A stretch of DNA of 64,000 nt, from positions 1 through 64,000 of the forward strand of contig JADJFA010000019.1 in assembly GCA_016708875.1 (NCBI GenBank), in the 5' to 3' direction. This document shows, piece by piece, positions 1-9,238 of this stretch (its first letter is position 1; every line of letters starts with the position of its first letter). The notes beneath the pieces were generated by a model, which searched no databases, was not told where the DNA came from, and saw only the letters and a program-made list of their open reading frames with translations. Both the position numbers and the translations under genes were made by a program. This DNA is from Lewinellaceae bacterium (GTDB lineage: Bacteria > Bacteroidota > Bacteroidia > Chitinophagales > Saprospiraceae).

Positions 1-223
1 TTCCAAATGGAAGCCGTAGGCATGGGGGAAACGTCAAGATTGACAGCAATGTATTTACAAGCCAATCGAACAAAAGTAAAGGAGGGGTTTGCGTTGTGGA
101 TGGGACTTGCTTTTTAATCCCGAGCGAAACGCCCTTTTATTTTTTGAAGCAATAGACTTTGACAAATATGCAATGCCGAAGCAAAAACAACCAATGCCTG
201 TAGTTTTGGAAGTCAGTTGCTGA
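1..223 (+). pseudogene. 3' end of an unidentified gene, frameshifted
   Basis: Reading from base 1 gives an open frame that stops at 115-117. If one T is removed from the T run at 111-115, the frame continues as NPERNALLFFEAIDFDKYAM and on to a stop at 221-223. The two halves look like one coding tail with a single homopolymer indel. The 5' part is outside the window and I do not recognise the family. Its place beside a decayed integrase suggests cargo of the same element, but that is inference. Confidence 0.35.
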
Positions 224-489
224 AAATTTACACCCGTACGCCTAAACGGTACTTGCTCCAATTCTGTATAACTGACTGAACGACCTTAGAATACTTACTC
301 CACGTTTTGTAAGTGCCAACCCAATTCCGTTGTTTTAATTTTTCCAGATTCCTTTGACTGTCTTTGGATGGCGGCCCAAGACGTAAGTGAAGCAGATTTG
401 ATAACCTTATCGGTTACCAATATTGTACCATGCGAAATGACTTTCAGGTACACAAAAGTTCAAATTCGGGAATTCGTCTTTCCTTGCCA

Positions 490-846
490 CTAATTGACAA
501 ATGCCAAGTGGGAGTAAGAACCTTTTATGTACCAATTCAACCGGCTCAAATTCTCCTCTCTTTTCACTATCTCACATTTTAGCCAATGCCCATCCACTTC
601 CGAACGCCGATACCGTTGGTAGCGCGTACCCTCACCATACGTCCGCAAACGCCCGCTCTTGCGCGGTTTGCGTAGGTAGGCGGTGATGCGTAAGATGCTA
701 AGCACTTCACCCGTGTTTAGAAATTCGTCTCTGTCTTTGGAAACTCCGGGCGCGTTGGAGATTTGCGCCAATACCATTTCGGCAACTGCCTGGGCGAGCT
801 CCTCTTTAAACTTTTCGCCGGGCGTAATAACCATCGTCTGGTTCAT
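490..846 (-). pseudogene. helix-turn-helix (excisionase/MerR-like) protein, decayed
   Basis: The frame starts with an acidic helix and then shows a DNA-binding pattern common in Bacteroidota mobile elements: FLNTGEVLSILRI, then RKPRKSGRLRTYGEG, then YRRSEVD. This is the HTH_17 layout (recognition helix, wing with K-x-G-x-L, and a final R-R-S-E-V-D). The helix between the two blocks reads wrongly, and after SEVD the frame runs into a non-conserved tail. Another frame there stops at 572-574, which is probably the original end. At least one frameshift is therefore likely. It lies next to the integrase remnant and may have been its excisionase or a regulator. Confidence 0.5.
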
Positions 847-1099
847 TCAAAATGCGTTTAGTTATCAATACTTCACAGCCTTAGTGCATGAGCACACGGC
901 ATTTCTTAAATACAAGTCTTTTAACGCGGTGGAAGGGCTTTAAATCCAATTTGGATTTAACAAGGGGAAGGAGAAGAAATCCAACAATCATTTATCACTA
1001 AATCTTCAAATCTTATACAAAAATAAGGTAAGTTGGAAGAAACGAGCAAGCAATTGCCAACATAGATTGTTGAAAGTTTTCCACAAATTGTTAGTAATT

Positions 1100-2345
1100 T
1101 CAACGGTTATGCAACCCTAAGATTGCCCTCCAAAAAAGTCCCGAAACCTTGATGTTGTAGCGTTCGTCTTTTTGTCGGAACATGGCGGCGTTTTCTTCGC
1201 CTTCGATGCACAGGTATTTGTAAAATTCTTTTTCTGTTCGGTGGCCTGTGATCTTCATAATGGCTTGCACTGGAAGCAAAGCCGTCTTTGTAGCGCGTAG
1301 GGTTGCAAACGTTCGGCGGGCAGTATGTGTACCAATAATTTTATCAATGCCACAAAGGGGTTGCTAACTTCTTTCAGCCCCTTATTCATTTTTTGGTTGC
1401 TGACTGGTCGGGGCATATCAAAGCCATATTGAAGCAATATGTGAATGACATTGCCGGAAAGCGGCACAGTAACGCGCATTTTCGATGACTTGCTTGTTTT
1501 GCGGGGTTCGTAGTTAAAATCGTACCCATCCACCACTTCTTTGAGGTTGCTTTTGTGCAATTGTTTGTAGTCGCTGTACCTCATTCCCGTTTCGCAAGCC
1601 AGCAAAAACCAATTTCGGGTATCGTTGAGGTAAGGGCGTTTCTTCAAATCCAAATTGTAGCAGCGCATCCAAATCGAATTGCTCCAAGTAAATATTCCCC
1701 ACCGGATTTTCGAGAATCTTGAAATCAGGGTGCAAGTAGTATTCGTGTTTGTTCCAACCATTCGCCTGACCAATTTAGGAACATTTTGAGTTTTTTAATG
1801 TAGTTGCCTACGGTATTCTCAGCGTAAGTTTCTGCTTTAGAGTGTGGGTATGTTCGCAGGAAGCGCAGGAACTTTCCGTAGAAATCAAGATTGATATTTT
1901 CATAGGTAAGGGCAAGCCGTTGTTTTTGGGCGAAGTGTTCCAAGTGTTTGCGCAAGTTTAGAATGTGCGACAAACTACTTTTTATTGTTCCTTGCCTTGG
2001 TGGTATTCGATGAATGCTTCATAGTCTGAAAGCAGGTCGCGTTCCACCTGCACTTTGTAAAGCCGTGTCCAGGATCATTTCTTTGAACTTGTCCGGGTGG
2101 GGCATCATTCCGTTTCGAGGCATCCCGGTAAATCCTTTCACCGTTGCGTTGGAGTACCTCCAACTTGTTGTTGATCTGCGTTGCAAAATTGACGGTGTGA
2201 AAACCTTTGGTTTTGAAATGCCGGATGGCGCATTTTCGCCCGTAGAAAATCGAAACCGCTTCCAATCTCCATTGACCTGGTAAACAACCTCGCAGTGGAT
2301 AGGGGTAATGGTAGAAGGGGAGTGTTAGCACCTTTCCGCCTGTTT
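1100..2345 (-). pseudogene. tyrosine recombinase (phage/conjugative-element integrase), broken by several frameshifts
   Basis: All parts of a Bacteroidota tyrosine integrase are present but spread over three frames. The Arm-type N-terminus (VVYQVNGDWKRFRFSTGE near 2280) is followed by KLEVLQRNGERIYRDAS near 2140. The SAM-like core-binding domain lies near 1970-1780 (YENINLDFYGKFLRFL, NTVGNYIKKLKMFLNW). The catalytic domain carries the first active-site Arg in ACETGMRYSDY (near 1590). The end holds the HTARR-type box and ITGHRTEKEFYKYL, with a stop at 1100-1102. At least three indels are needed to read it through, so it cannot make a full protein as it stands. It sits just inside the tRNA fragment at 2501, the usual place for such an integrase. 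Confidence 0.85.
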
Positions 2346-2500
2346 TGATAAAAAGTAAAGTTGATCTTTGACTTAGCCTTCAAACTTACATTTGGAACAA
2401 AGCGAGGTAAAACGAGGGGTAATTTTGTTTTCTTACCTTCTTTTGCTTTCCCCAACCATGCACAAATATACGATAAAGCCTTGATAAACTGTAATTTATG

Positions 2501-2527
2501 ACGGGTTCGATTCCCGTACGGACTACA
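2501..2527 (+). other. tRNA 3' fragment (T-arm and acceptor strand), probable attachment site
   Basis: The sequence forms a perfect T-arm: stem ACGGG, loop TTCGATT, stem CCCGT. It is followed by a seven-base acceptor strand ACGGACT, a discriminator A and CA. The matching 5' acceptor strand (AGTCCGT) is absent from the 75 bases upstream and no normal D-arm or anticodon arm can be folded, so this is only a 3' part. A decayed tyrosine integrase lies right beside it and a terminator follows it. I infer that an element inserted into a tRNA gene whose restored copy lies left of the window, leaving the displaced 3' end here. Confidence 0.65.
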
Positions 2528-2528
2528 G

Positions 2529-2568
2529 AATCCCTTCATAACTAATTGGTTATGAGGGGATTTCTTTT
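2529..2568 (+). terminator. intrinsic terminator after the tRNA fragment
   Basis: A 14-bp stem (2529-2542 with 2549-2562, one G-T pair) closes a six-base loop and is followed by TTTCTTTTT. It lies two bases beyond the tRNA fragment, so it is probably the native terminator of that tRNA gene. Confidence 0.75.
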
Positions 2569-2713
2569 TGTTGATACAAACACTGGACAAATCCCCTTCA
2601 ATTTGACCCTTTTACCCCTTGAGGTCAGAACGGAGGCTTTGTTTGAGTTTTTTAAGCGGAGGTATGCCATGGGGATGGCGGCCTGAGGTCTTGTCTACTA
2701 TCCACCCCAAATA

Positions 2714-5700
2714 TCACCGCAGCAACGTAACATCGCCCTTCATACTTATGATTTCCCCATCAATAAATTCCAGTCTGGCAACCCATACAAAGACATCAAT
2801 GTTCAAGGCCTGCCCTTTAAAAGTGCCGTCCCAGCCCGCAGGTTCCTCATTGGTCTTGATATTATAGGCCTGATAAATATGGCCACCCCATCGATTGTAG
2901 ATCGAAAGGCTTAAGATCTGCTTCACGCCATCATCTGAAAAAATGGTAAAAAAGTCATTGACTCCATCTCCGTTGGGGCTAAATACGTTTGGCGCATAAA
3001 CCCTTCGCTGTCGAAGTATTTGATAACAAACGTTGTCTATCGCTACACAACCATCTTTACTGCGAACCAGCACCTGCTGGCATCCGGGCCCGGTGGGCTG
3101 AAAACTATAAAGGAAACAATCCGCACAATGTAGCGAGTCCTCTGAGCCGGACCAAGTATAATCCATGACCTCGGACGGAGGTATGTTGACCACTGCTTTC
3201 AGGTCAATAATATCGCCCAGATTGATGTGTAAATCATTGTCCAGGTTGACGGTAAGAAGGATTGGTTCATCCAGATAAGCGTATGCTGTTATGGTGCAGC
3301 CATTGGCATCCGTAACGCAGAGTGTATAGTATCCAGCACTGAGTCCACTGATAACGGGTGTCAATTGTCCGCTGTTCCAATGAAAGGTATAAGGCGCCAC
3401 ACCGCCGCTGACCACTGCGCTCAAAGTGCCGTCCTCATCTCCATAACATGTGATGTTCGTTTTATCTGTTTGTGCAATCAAAGGCGGTGGCTCATGCACT
3501 TGAATTGCGGCGGTTGTAGTGCAGGTATTTCCGTCCGTAATGGTGACTTGAAACGTCCCGGGGCCAAGGTTGGAAAGATTGGCGCTGGTTTGGCCATTGC
3601 TCCAGGCATATTGGTAAGGTATTGTCCCGCCAGAAACCGATACCGAAGCAGTAGCGTCCTGAATCCCAAAACAGGTAACATCCGTTGCCGAGACGCTGCT
3701 GGTCAGGAGTGTCGGTTCTGAAATGCTCACTGTTGAAACTTCGGTGCAGGCATTTCCGTCCGTAATGGTGACTTGATAGTTTCCGGCGCTCAGGTTAGCC
3801 AGGCTGGCGCTGGTTTGACCATTGCTCCAGGCATATTGATAGGGTATTGTCCCACCTAAAACCGATACCGAAGCGGTAGCGTTCTGAATCCCAAAACAGG
3901 AGACATCCGTTGCCGTGACGCTGCTGGTCAGGAGTGTTGGTTCCGAAATGCTCACCGTTGAAACTTCGGTGCAGGCATTTCCGTCCGTGATGGTGACTTG
4001 ATAATTTCCAGCGCTCAGGTTAGCGAGGCTGGCGCTGGTTTGACCGTTGCTCCAGGCATATTGAAAAGGTATTGTCCCGCCAGAAACCGATACCGAAGCA
4101 GAAGCGTTCTGTATTCCAAAACAGGTAACATCCGTTGCCGAGACGCTACTTGTCAGGAGTGTCGGTTCTGAAATACTCACCGTTGAAACTTCGGTGCAGG
4201 AATTTCCGTCCGTGATGGTGACTTGATAGTTTCCGGGGCTCAGGTTGGCGAGATTGGCGCTGGTTTGGCCATTGCTCCAGGTATATTGGTAAGGTATTGT
4301 CCCACCAGAAACCGATACCGAAGCGGTAGCGTTTTGAATCCCAAAACAGGTAACATTCGTTGCGGTGGCAGTGCTGGTAAGAAGTGTTGGTTCTGAAATA
4401 CTTACTGTTGAAACCTGAGTGCAGGCATTTCCATCCGTGATGGTGACTTGATAATTTCCTGTGCTCAGGTTTGTTAGGCTGGCGCTGGTTTGGCCGTTGC
4501 TCCAGGCATATTGATATGGAATTGTCCCACCAGAAACCGATACAGAAGCAGTAGCGTTCTGAATCCCAAAACAGGTAACATCCGTTGCCGAGACGCTGCT
4601 GGTCAGGAGTGTCGGTTCTGAAATACTCAGCGTTGAAACTTCGGTGCAGGCATTTCCGTCCGTGATGGTGACTTGATAGTTTCCGGCACTCAGGTTGGAA
4701 ATATTGGCGCTGGTTTGACCATTGCTCCAAGCATATTGATAAGGTAATGTCCCGCCAGAAACCGATACAAAAGCAGTAGCGTTCTGTATTCCAAAACAGG
4801 TAACATCCGTTGCTAAGACACTGCTGGTCAGGAGTGTTGGTTCTGAAATGCTAACGGTTGAAACTTCGGTGCAGGCATTTCCGTCCGTGATGGTGACTTG
4901 ATAATTTCCGGTGCTCAGGTTAGCGAGGCTGGCGCTGGTTTGGCCGTTGCTCCAGGCATATTGATAGGGTAATGTCCCACCAGAAACCGATACCAAAGCG
5001 GTAGCATTTTGAATCCCAAAACAGGTAACATCCGTTGCCGTGGCAATGCTGGTAAGGAGTGTCGGTTCTGAAATACTTACTGTTGAAACTTCGGTGCAGG
5101 CATTTCCGTCCGTGATGGTGACTTGATAATTTCCGGGGCCAAGGTTGGAGAGATTGGCGCTGGTTTGGCCGGTACTCCAGACATATTGATAAGGAATTGT
5201 CCCACCAGAAACCGACACGGAAGCCGCAGCATCCTGAATCCCAAAACAAGAGATATTGCTTGCAGTGGCACTTGCCGTCAAGAGGGCTGGTTCTGTAATG
5301 GTGATGGAGGCAACTCCGGTACAACCCAAGACATCGGTTATGGTGACCAAATAATTTCCGGCGCTCAAGTTGCTGATGTTGGAACCAGATAAACCGGAAT
5401 CCCAGGCATACTCATACGGGGCTGTTCCTGTGATGGCCTCGGCTGCCGCCGTCGCATTGGATCCACCTGAACAGGAAACATCCTGAGCGGTGGCATTTAC
5501 GAGCAAATCCGGCAATAATTTCAATTGGATCGTATCAGAAATAACCCTGCAATTGAGCATTGCGATGTTCGGGAGCGAACTGGCGACTACCATTCGAAAC
5601 AGGCTTCCATCAATCGGGTCGGAAATGTCAATACTGTCATTGTTGGAATTCGGGAGATCCTCCCAGGTCCCATTTGTGTAGATCTGCCACAGATAGACTG

Positions 5701-6505
5701 GGTTATTGTAAGGAGAATTGGCGAGCACCGAAGCAATCGTTGTCGGTACACCCTTGCAGAATTCGACGATTTCAGGTACCAGTAGGGTAGGGCCGCAGGC
5801 CCTGAAAGAGATATTGTCAATGGCAAGGTCATTCCCGTTGCCACCGGGGGCATTGTTGCGTAATGCGAGGTTTATGCTGGTTTGTCCAGGCGCAGTAGTG
5901 AAAGAAAAACGCACTGTACGCCATTGCTCATCCGGGGGAATGTCGCCTGTTTGGCAAACAGCATTGCCATCAATCAGAAAGGCGATGTTGGGGCGGATCA
6001 AATTCGGCAGATGACTTTCAATCAGCGAAATAACATCAATTGAAAACTCGTAAAGCGTATTTTCACAAACATCCACTGTTTTTTGATAAAAAAGTCCGGG
6101 CTGATAACTGGCGTTCACCACCATCATGTACCCATTTGCTTCCGGGCCGTTGTCTTCTATATCAATCCAGGCGTTCGCGGCGAACCAACCCCAGGGAGTT
6201 GTATTATTGGCTATACAGTAAAAGCCATCATTGGGTGGCGGATTTACCATATAAATATATCCAGGTGCAAGGCCCGGATCAGAGGCTACAATATTGGGTA
6301 CACCGGAGCCAAAGTCTCCATTCGGGAAAATATTATCGCCCAAGGTGCCGGTGCAGGTACTGCTGCAGTTCGCCTGAATTACTTCAATTTTAAGCGAATC
6401 TGTATAAACGCGATCATATCTGTTATCCCCAACGGGATTGGGTTGAGCCAGCGAAACATTGTTGCTGATCGAAATCAATAGGACGAACCAGGTAAGCCGA
6501 TGCAT
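2714..6505 (-). CDS. giant secreted SprB-repeat protein with T9SS type B (CHU_C) sorting domain
   Basis: About 1263 residues. I start it at the Met at 6505 because a signal peptide (MHRLTWFVLLIS, cleavage after SLAQ) follows directly; an in-frame Met lies 13 codons upstream. Residues 30-250 form a jelly-roll-like domain ending in LAIDNISFRACGPT, typical of surface-binding modules. Then come ten SprB repeats of about 75 residues with the core PYQYAWSNGQTS, LSAGNYQVTITD and ISEP; the middle eight are nearly identical. The last 95 residues are a gliding-motility-type C-terminal domain (APNVFSPNGDGVNDFF, YNRWG, DVTLLR). Such proteins are exported by T9SS and held on the cell surface, and SprB itself is a gliding adhesin. 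An adhesin role here is inference. Confidence 0.92.
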   Translation of the reverse strand: MHRLTWFVLLISISNNVSLAQPNPVGDNRYDRVYTDSLKIEVIQANCSSTCTGTLGDNIFPNGDFGSGVPNIVASDPGLAPGYIYMVNPPPNDGFYCIANNTTPWGWFAANAWIDIEDNGPEANGYMMVVNASYQPGLFYQKTVDVCENTLYEFSIDVISLIESHLPNLIRPNIAFLIDGNAVCQTGDIPPDEQWRTVRFSFTTAPGQTSINLALRNNAPGGNGNDLAIDNISFRACGPTLLVPEIVEFCKGVPTTIASVLANSPYNNPVYLWQIYTNGTWEDLPNSNNDSIDISDPIDGSLFRMVVASSLPNIAMLNCRVISDTIQLKLLPDLLVNATAQDVSCSGGSNATAAAEAITGTAPYEYAWDSGLSGSNISNLSAGNYLVTITDVLGCTGVASITITEPALLTASATASNISCFGIQDAAASVSVSGGTIPYQYVWSTGQTSANLSNLGPGNYQVTITDGNACTEVSTVSISEPTLLTSIATATDVTCFGIQNATALVSVSGGTLPYQYAWSNGQTSASLANLSTGNYQVTITDGNACTEVSTVSISEPTLLTSSVLATDVTCFGIQNATAFVSVSGGTLPYQYAWSNGQTSANISNLSAGNYQVTITDGNACTEVSTLSISEPTLLTSSVSATDVTCFGIQNATASVSVSGGTIPYQYAWSNGQTSASLTNLSTGNYQVTITDGNACTQVSTVSISEPTLLTSTATATNVTCFGIQNATASVSVSGGTIPYQYTWSNGQTSANLANLSPGNYQVTITDGNSCTEVSTVSISEPTLLTSSVSATDVTCFGIQNASASVSVSGGTIPFQYAWSNGQTSASLANLSAGNYQVTITDGNACTEVSTVSISEPTLLTSSVTATDVSCFGIQNATASVSVLGGTIPYQYAWSNGQTSASLANLSAGNYQVTITDGNACTEVSTVSISEPTLLTSSVSATDVTCFGIQDATASVSVSGGTIPYQYAWSNGQTSANLSNLGPGTFQVTITDGNTCTTTAAIQVHEPPPLIAQTDKTNITCYGDEDGTLSAVVSGGVAPYTFHWNSGQLTPVISGLSAGYYTLCVTDANGCTITAYAYLDEPILLTVNLDNDLHINLGDIIDLKAVVNIPPSEVMDYTWSGSEDSLHCADCFLYSFQPTGPGCQQVLVRSKDGCVAIDNVCYQILRQRRVYAPNVFSPNGDGVNDFFTIFSDDGVKQILSLSIYNRWGGHIYQAYNIKTNEEPAGWDGTFKGQALNIDVFVWVARLEFIDGEIISMKGDVTLLR
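3493..5292 (-). repeat. eight tandem 225-bp SprB repeat units
   Basis: Eight consecutive 75-codon units are almost identical in DNA. For example, the stretch beginning tttccgtccgt recurs at 225-base spacing near 3533, 3758, 3983, 4208, 4433, 4658, 4883 and 5108. Two more diverged repeats flank the array. Differences between units are mostly synonymous or at a few hydrophobic sites, which points to recent expansion or gene conversion. Arrays like this can collapse or expand in assemblies. Confidence 0.95.
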
Positions 6506-6667
6506 TGTTTGATCAAATCTAGGTGATTTATGAAGCATCTCCAATCGCCATAGAACTGAGGGTAAAAGTAGTATTCCTTAACACTTTGTGTGATTATTTT
6601 GAAGGGTACAGCCAATTTCCTTTCTCACAATCGTTTCTTTGCCTTGCGAAACGTACGTTTCAATTCC

Positions 6668-7198
6668 ATGCCCACCATCATCAACCACCTCCACGAAACC
6701 GAACCTCGCTGGTTCGCCGTCCATACGCGCTCCAAGAGCGAGAAATTCGTGCAGCGTATGTTGGCAAAAAAGGGAATTCATGCCTATCTGCCCCTGCAAA
6801 AACTGATGCGTCGGTACACCCGCAGCACCCGCGTGGTGGAAAAACCGCTCATCAATTGCTACGTTTTTGTCAGCATTACGAAGGCAGACTACTTGCCCGT
6901 GTTGGAAACAGAAAATGTGGCAGGGTTTGTGAAGTCTAGTAAAGACCTGCGCTCTATTCCCGAAGCGGAAATCGAGATACTGCGTCGAATCACTCTGGAA
7001 AACGGTTTGGATGTAGAAGTGATCCCGGGTGGTTTTTCGGAAGGTGAACCCGTAGAGATCACTGCCGGAAACTTGATGGGGATGAAAGGCCATATCGTGA
7101 AAACAGAAGGAACGAGAAAATTCCAGATTGAACTACTCACGCTTGGCTACAGCCTTCTTATCAGTGTGGATGGAGCATTTTTGGGGAAATTGCATTAG
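6668..7198 (+). CDS. UpxY/NusG-family transcription antiterminator
   Basis: 176 residues counted from the Met at 6668; the open frame begins 26 codons earlier, but the NusG fold starts at this Met with RWFAVHTRSKSEKFVQRML. This is the NGN domain (about residues 12-110) with the usual NCYVFVSITKADY strand. A KOW-type SH3 domain follows (PVEITAGNLMGMKGHIV, about residues 130-165). The family binds RNA polymerase at a chosen operon and stops premature termination; in Bacteroides, UpxY proteins are the first gene of capsule loci. Here no polysaccharide operon follows. A large palindrome lies 15 bases after the stop, so its target may be elsewhere. Confidence 0.88.
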   Translation: MPTIINHLHETEPRWFAVHTRSKSEKFVQRMLAKKGIHAYLPLQKLMRRYTRSTRVVEKPLINCYVFVSITKADYLPVLETENVAGFVKSSKDLRSIPEAEIEILRRITLENGLDVEVIPGGFSEGEPVEITAGNLMGMKGHIVKTEGTRKFQIELLTLGYSLLISVDGAFLGKLH

Positions 7199-7213
7199 GG
7201 AAATTTTATCTTT

Positions 7214-7355
7214 GCGGGCTCGCGCCCTCTGCCGAGAGGGGTGGAACACGGATGACACGGATTGGACACGGATTTTTAGATTCCAAATTGAGAAAATCCG
7301 TGTCCAATCCGTGTCATCCGTGTTCCACCCCTCTCAGTAAGGGCGCAAGCCCACA
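7214..7355. repeat. long inverted repeat, 42-bp perfect inner arms
   Basis: Bases 7234-7275 and 7294-7335 are exact reverse complements, with an 18-base loop. Beyond them the pairing goes on imperfectly to about 7214 and 7355. The arm is made of a short word repeated three times (ACACGGAT with one or two linking bases). It lies between the NusG-like gene and the DinB gene, which point the same way, and carries no terminal T run. A TAnnTTTG box at 7207-7214 is directly before it, so it may be in the dinB leader. Confidence 0.93.
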
Positions 7356-7375
7356 CGCTTCATATTCATAATACG

Positions 7376-7959
7376 ATGACACAATCCGAGCTGCTCGAAC
7401 ATCTGGAATCCGATTTGAACGAGCCCTAAAACAACTGCGTAGTAAATTCTCAGATCAACCCGCTGAAGCGCTGCTTTTGCGCCCCGGTCCAGGTAGTTGG
7501 AATGCGATGGAATGCTTCGCACACCTCAACGCCCAATTCGACTATTATCTCCCGCGTATCGAACTGGCGCTCCACAAAGCAAAGGCTCGCAGGTGGTTGC
7601 CCGCGCATGAACGACAATCCAATTGGTTGGGTCGAAGGGCGATTCATGCCGTTAATCCAGTTTATTTGGCTGAAAAACGGCGGCACAGTCCCAAGGCCAT
7701 TAATCCTTCCAAGTTGTTGAAAGTGCGTGAAAATGAGGTGAAAGTGTTGCTTATCAACATGGAACTAATGCTCCGACTATTGCGGCAAGCGCGCGAGGTA
7801 GACACCAACAAACCCTCGATAAAACCCATGCGCTGGCACGTTTCTTCTTTTCTTTTGGGCGATTTGTTGGAATATCTGGTGCTCCATGCCCAACGCCATT
7901 TGCTGCAAGCTCAATCTACGGTTGTAGAAACCAGATCGGCGGTATCTGCCTCTTTGTAA
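7376..7959 (+). pseudogene. DinB-family protein, one frameshift near 7417
   Basis: The frame from the ATG at 7376 reads MTQSELLEHLESDL and then stops at 7427. A neighbouring frame takes over at once with ERALKQLRSKF and runs to 7959. Joined by a single missing base near 7417 they give a normal DinB four-helix protein of about 194 residues: PGPGSWNAMECFAHLN is the family's metal-binding-helix pattern, and a second His-containing helix (VLHAQRHLLQAQ) lies near the end. DinB-like proteins are metal-binding and often thiol-transfer or damage-linked; the exact reaction is unknown here. Its 3' end overlaps the convergent gene that ends at 7911 by 49 bases. Confidence 0.75.
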
Positions 7960-9221
7960 AACGAGAGCAACATCACAACGCTCAAAAAACAAGGAGTAAG
8001 CATCAGATAGGTATAAGGCATCTGAATAAACCCATAAAAAAAGGCAAAGTAGAATTTCAGGCTTCCCAACAGAAAAAGCGAAAGACGTTGCATTTGAGCG
8101 CGTTTTTTCCACCAAAGAAAGGCGCACAGACCTACTGCTGCTAAGGAAGCAATCATTTGCCATCTTTGAAGCCCAGCCAAACGCGCAGCCATGTCTCCCC
8201 CCCATTCGTCCCGGAATATACCTGCCACGCCCATGCCGTCGTACAGTGGACCAACCTTGCCTGGCTGTTCCCAGCCTGCCAGTGCTGCCACAGAATAGTG
8301 CTTTAAGCCATTGAAGTAAATCATAGGGTCTTTAATCAAGAAGGGAATCACAAAAAGCAGCATCACGAAGCCCAAAACCCAGGCTGCTGTGCTGATCGCG
8401 AGCCTTCGGTTTTCCACCCAAACCATTGCAAAACACAGCGGCAACCACAGCAAAAAGGCATAACGGGATAGAAGGCAGAGGACTAAAAAGAAGGCCATTA
8501 ATGCCCCTTTTTTTCGCGGAGACCCAGCCAAATACTCCTGGATTCTAGCCAATTGGAGTGCAAACAACATATAAAACCCCGCAATCATGATCTCTATGGT
8601 ATTGCCAAAGGTGGCATCAGTGCCTTCCTCAATCATAATGAAGTGGAAAAATGGCAATGCCGTAATGAGCCATTTGGCCTCTGTGCTAAGCCCCCACTTT
8701 TGGGCGCGTCGAATCATTGAAATCGTCGCGATGGCCCAAATGGTAAATGCTATCCATCGCTCGTCGAAATGAAATGCCGCCGCCGGCAAAAACGGCAGCC
8801 ACATCATCGGAAGATAGGTCGGCGACAGGTCATAGCCAAAACTCTGAATAATGCTGTAAGGGTACTGTCCCTCCAACATGCGCTGGTTCATTACCTGAAT
8901 GGTTGGCAGAATGTCAGAAAGGTGTATATCTATTGGAATGACGGTTATTTCGCGGTTAAAGTGGAAAACGCACAAGCCAAGACCAGAGATGGTCACAATT
9001 CCCAGTAGCCACTTTTCCCAACTGGCGCTCTGGATTTTTTTGCGGGCCTTTGTTCTTTCAAAAGCTGCCAGCACAGCAAAAATGCCCATTGCTGCGGCCA
9101 AAAGCGTTAGTACAATGCCATTTTCCCGTTGCCCCATGTAGCGCAGTCGCTGGGAGGTAATGAGCAGTATTTCGCAAAAAAGGAAGGCGATAAAAAGGGT
9201 GCGGTAAAGCTGGAAACGCAT
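7911..9221 (-). CDS. polytopic membrane protein, GT-C-like (GT87-type) glycosyltransferase candidate
   Basis: 436 residues from the ATG at 9221; a TTG start at 9242 would overlap the upstream stop as TTGA and is also possible. About ten hydrophobic segments are visible. An early luminal loop holds an acidic pair (VIPIDIHLSD, residues about 95-105), and an aromatic loop follows (YGFDL-like SFGYDLSPTYLP). This resembles GT-C enzymes that use polyprenyl-phosphate sugars, such as the GT87 family. The gene directly upstream is a polyprenyl-phosphate-sugar synthase type GT2, which fits a donor-maker/donor-user pair. I cannot name the sugar or the acceptor. Confidence 0.6.
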   Translation of the reverse strand: MRFQLYRTLFIAFLFCEILLITSQRLRYMGQRENGIVLTLLAAAMGIFAVLAAFERTKARKKIQSASWEKWLLGIVTISGLGLCVFHFNREITVIPIDIHLSDILPTIQVMNQRMLEGQYPYSIIQSFGYDLSPTYLPMMWLPFLPAAAFHFDERWIAFTIWAIATISMIRRAQKWGLSTEAKWLITALPFFHFIMIEEGTDATFGNTIEIMIAGFYMLFALQLARIQEYLAGSPRKKGALMAFFLVLCLLSRYAFLLWLPLCFAMVWVENRRLAISTAAWVLGFVMLLFVIPFLIKDPMIYFNGLKHYSVAALAGWEQPGKVGPLYDGMGVAGIFRDEWGGDMAARLAGLQRWQMIASLAAVGLCAFLWWKKRAQMQRLSLFLLGSLKFYFAFFYGFIQMPYTYLMLTPCFLSVVMLLSFYKEADTADLVSTTVD

Positions 9222-9238
9222 TGAGTTGGATGGTTGGA

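Noticed and set aside
55..261. 68-residue minus-strand protein
   Set aside because: It is antisense to a more convincing plus-strand coding tail and has no recognisable feature.
2451..2527. Complete tRNA gene ending at 2527
   Set aside because: Only the T-arm and 3' acceptor strand fold. The 5' acceptor strand AGTCCGT, a D-arm and a valid anticodon arm are absent.
2138..2590. 150-residue minus-strand protein
   Set aside because: Its start is antisense to the tRNA T-arm and terminator (the typical SPYGNRTRH artefact) and the rest is the integrase remnant in a wrong frame.
3365..5785. Long open frames on the plus strand and in other minus frames across the SprB array
   Set aside because: They are periodic shadows of the 225-bp repeats (a multiple of three) and have no family resemblance.
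9058..9238. GT2 protein extending to 9058 over the next gene
   Set aside because: The family's C-terminal motif GKGRPPYIV lies in the neighbouring frame and stops at 9239, so the extension is a frameshift product.
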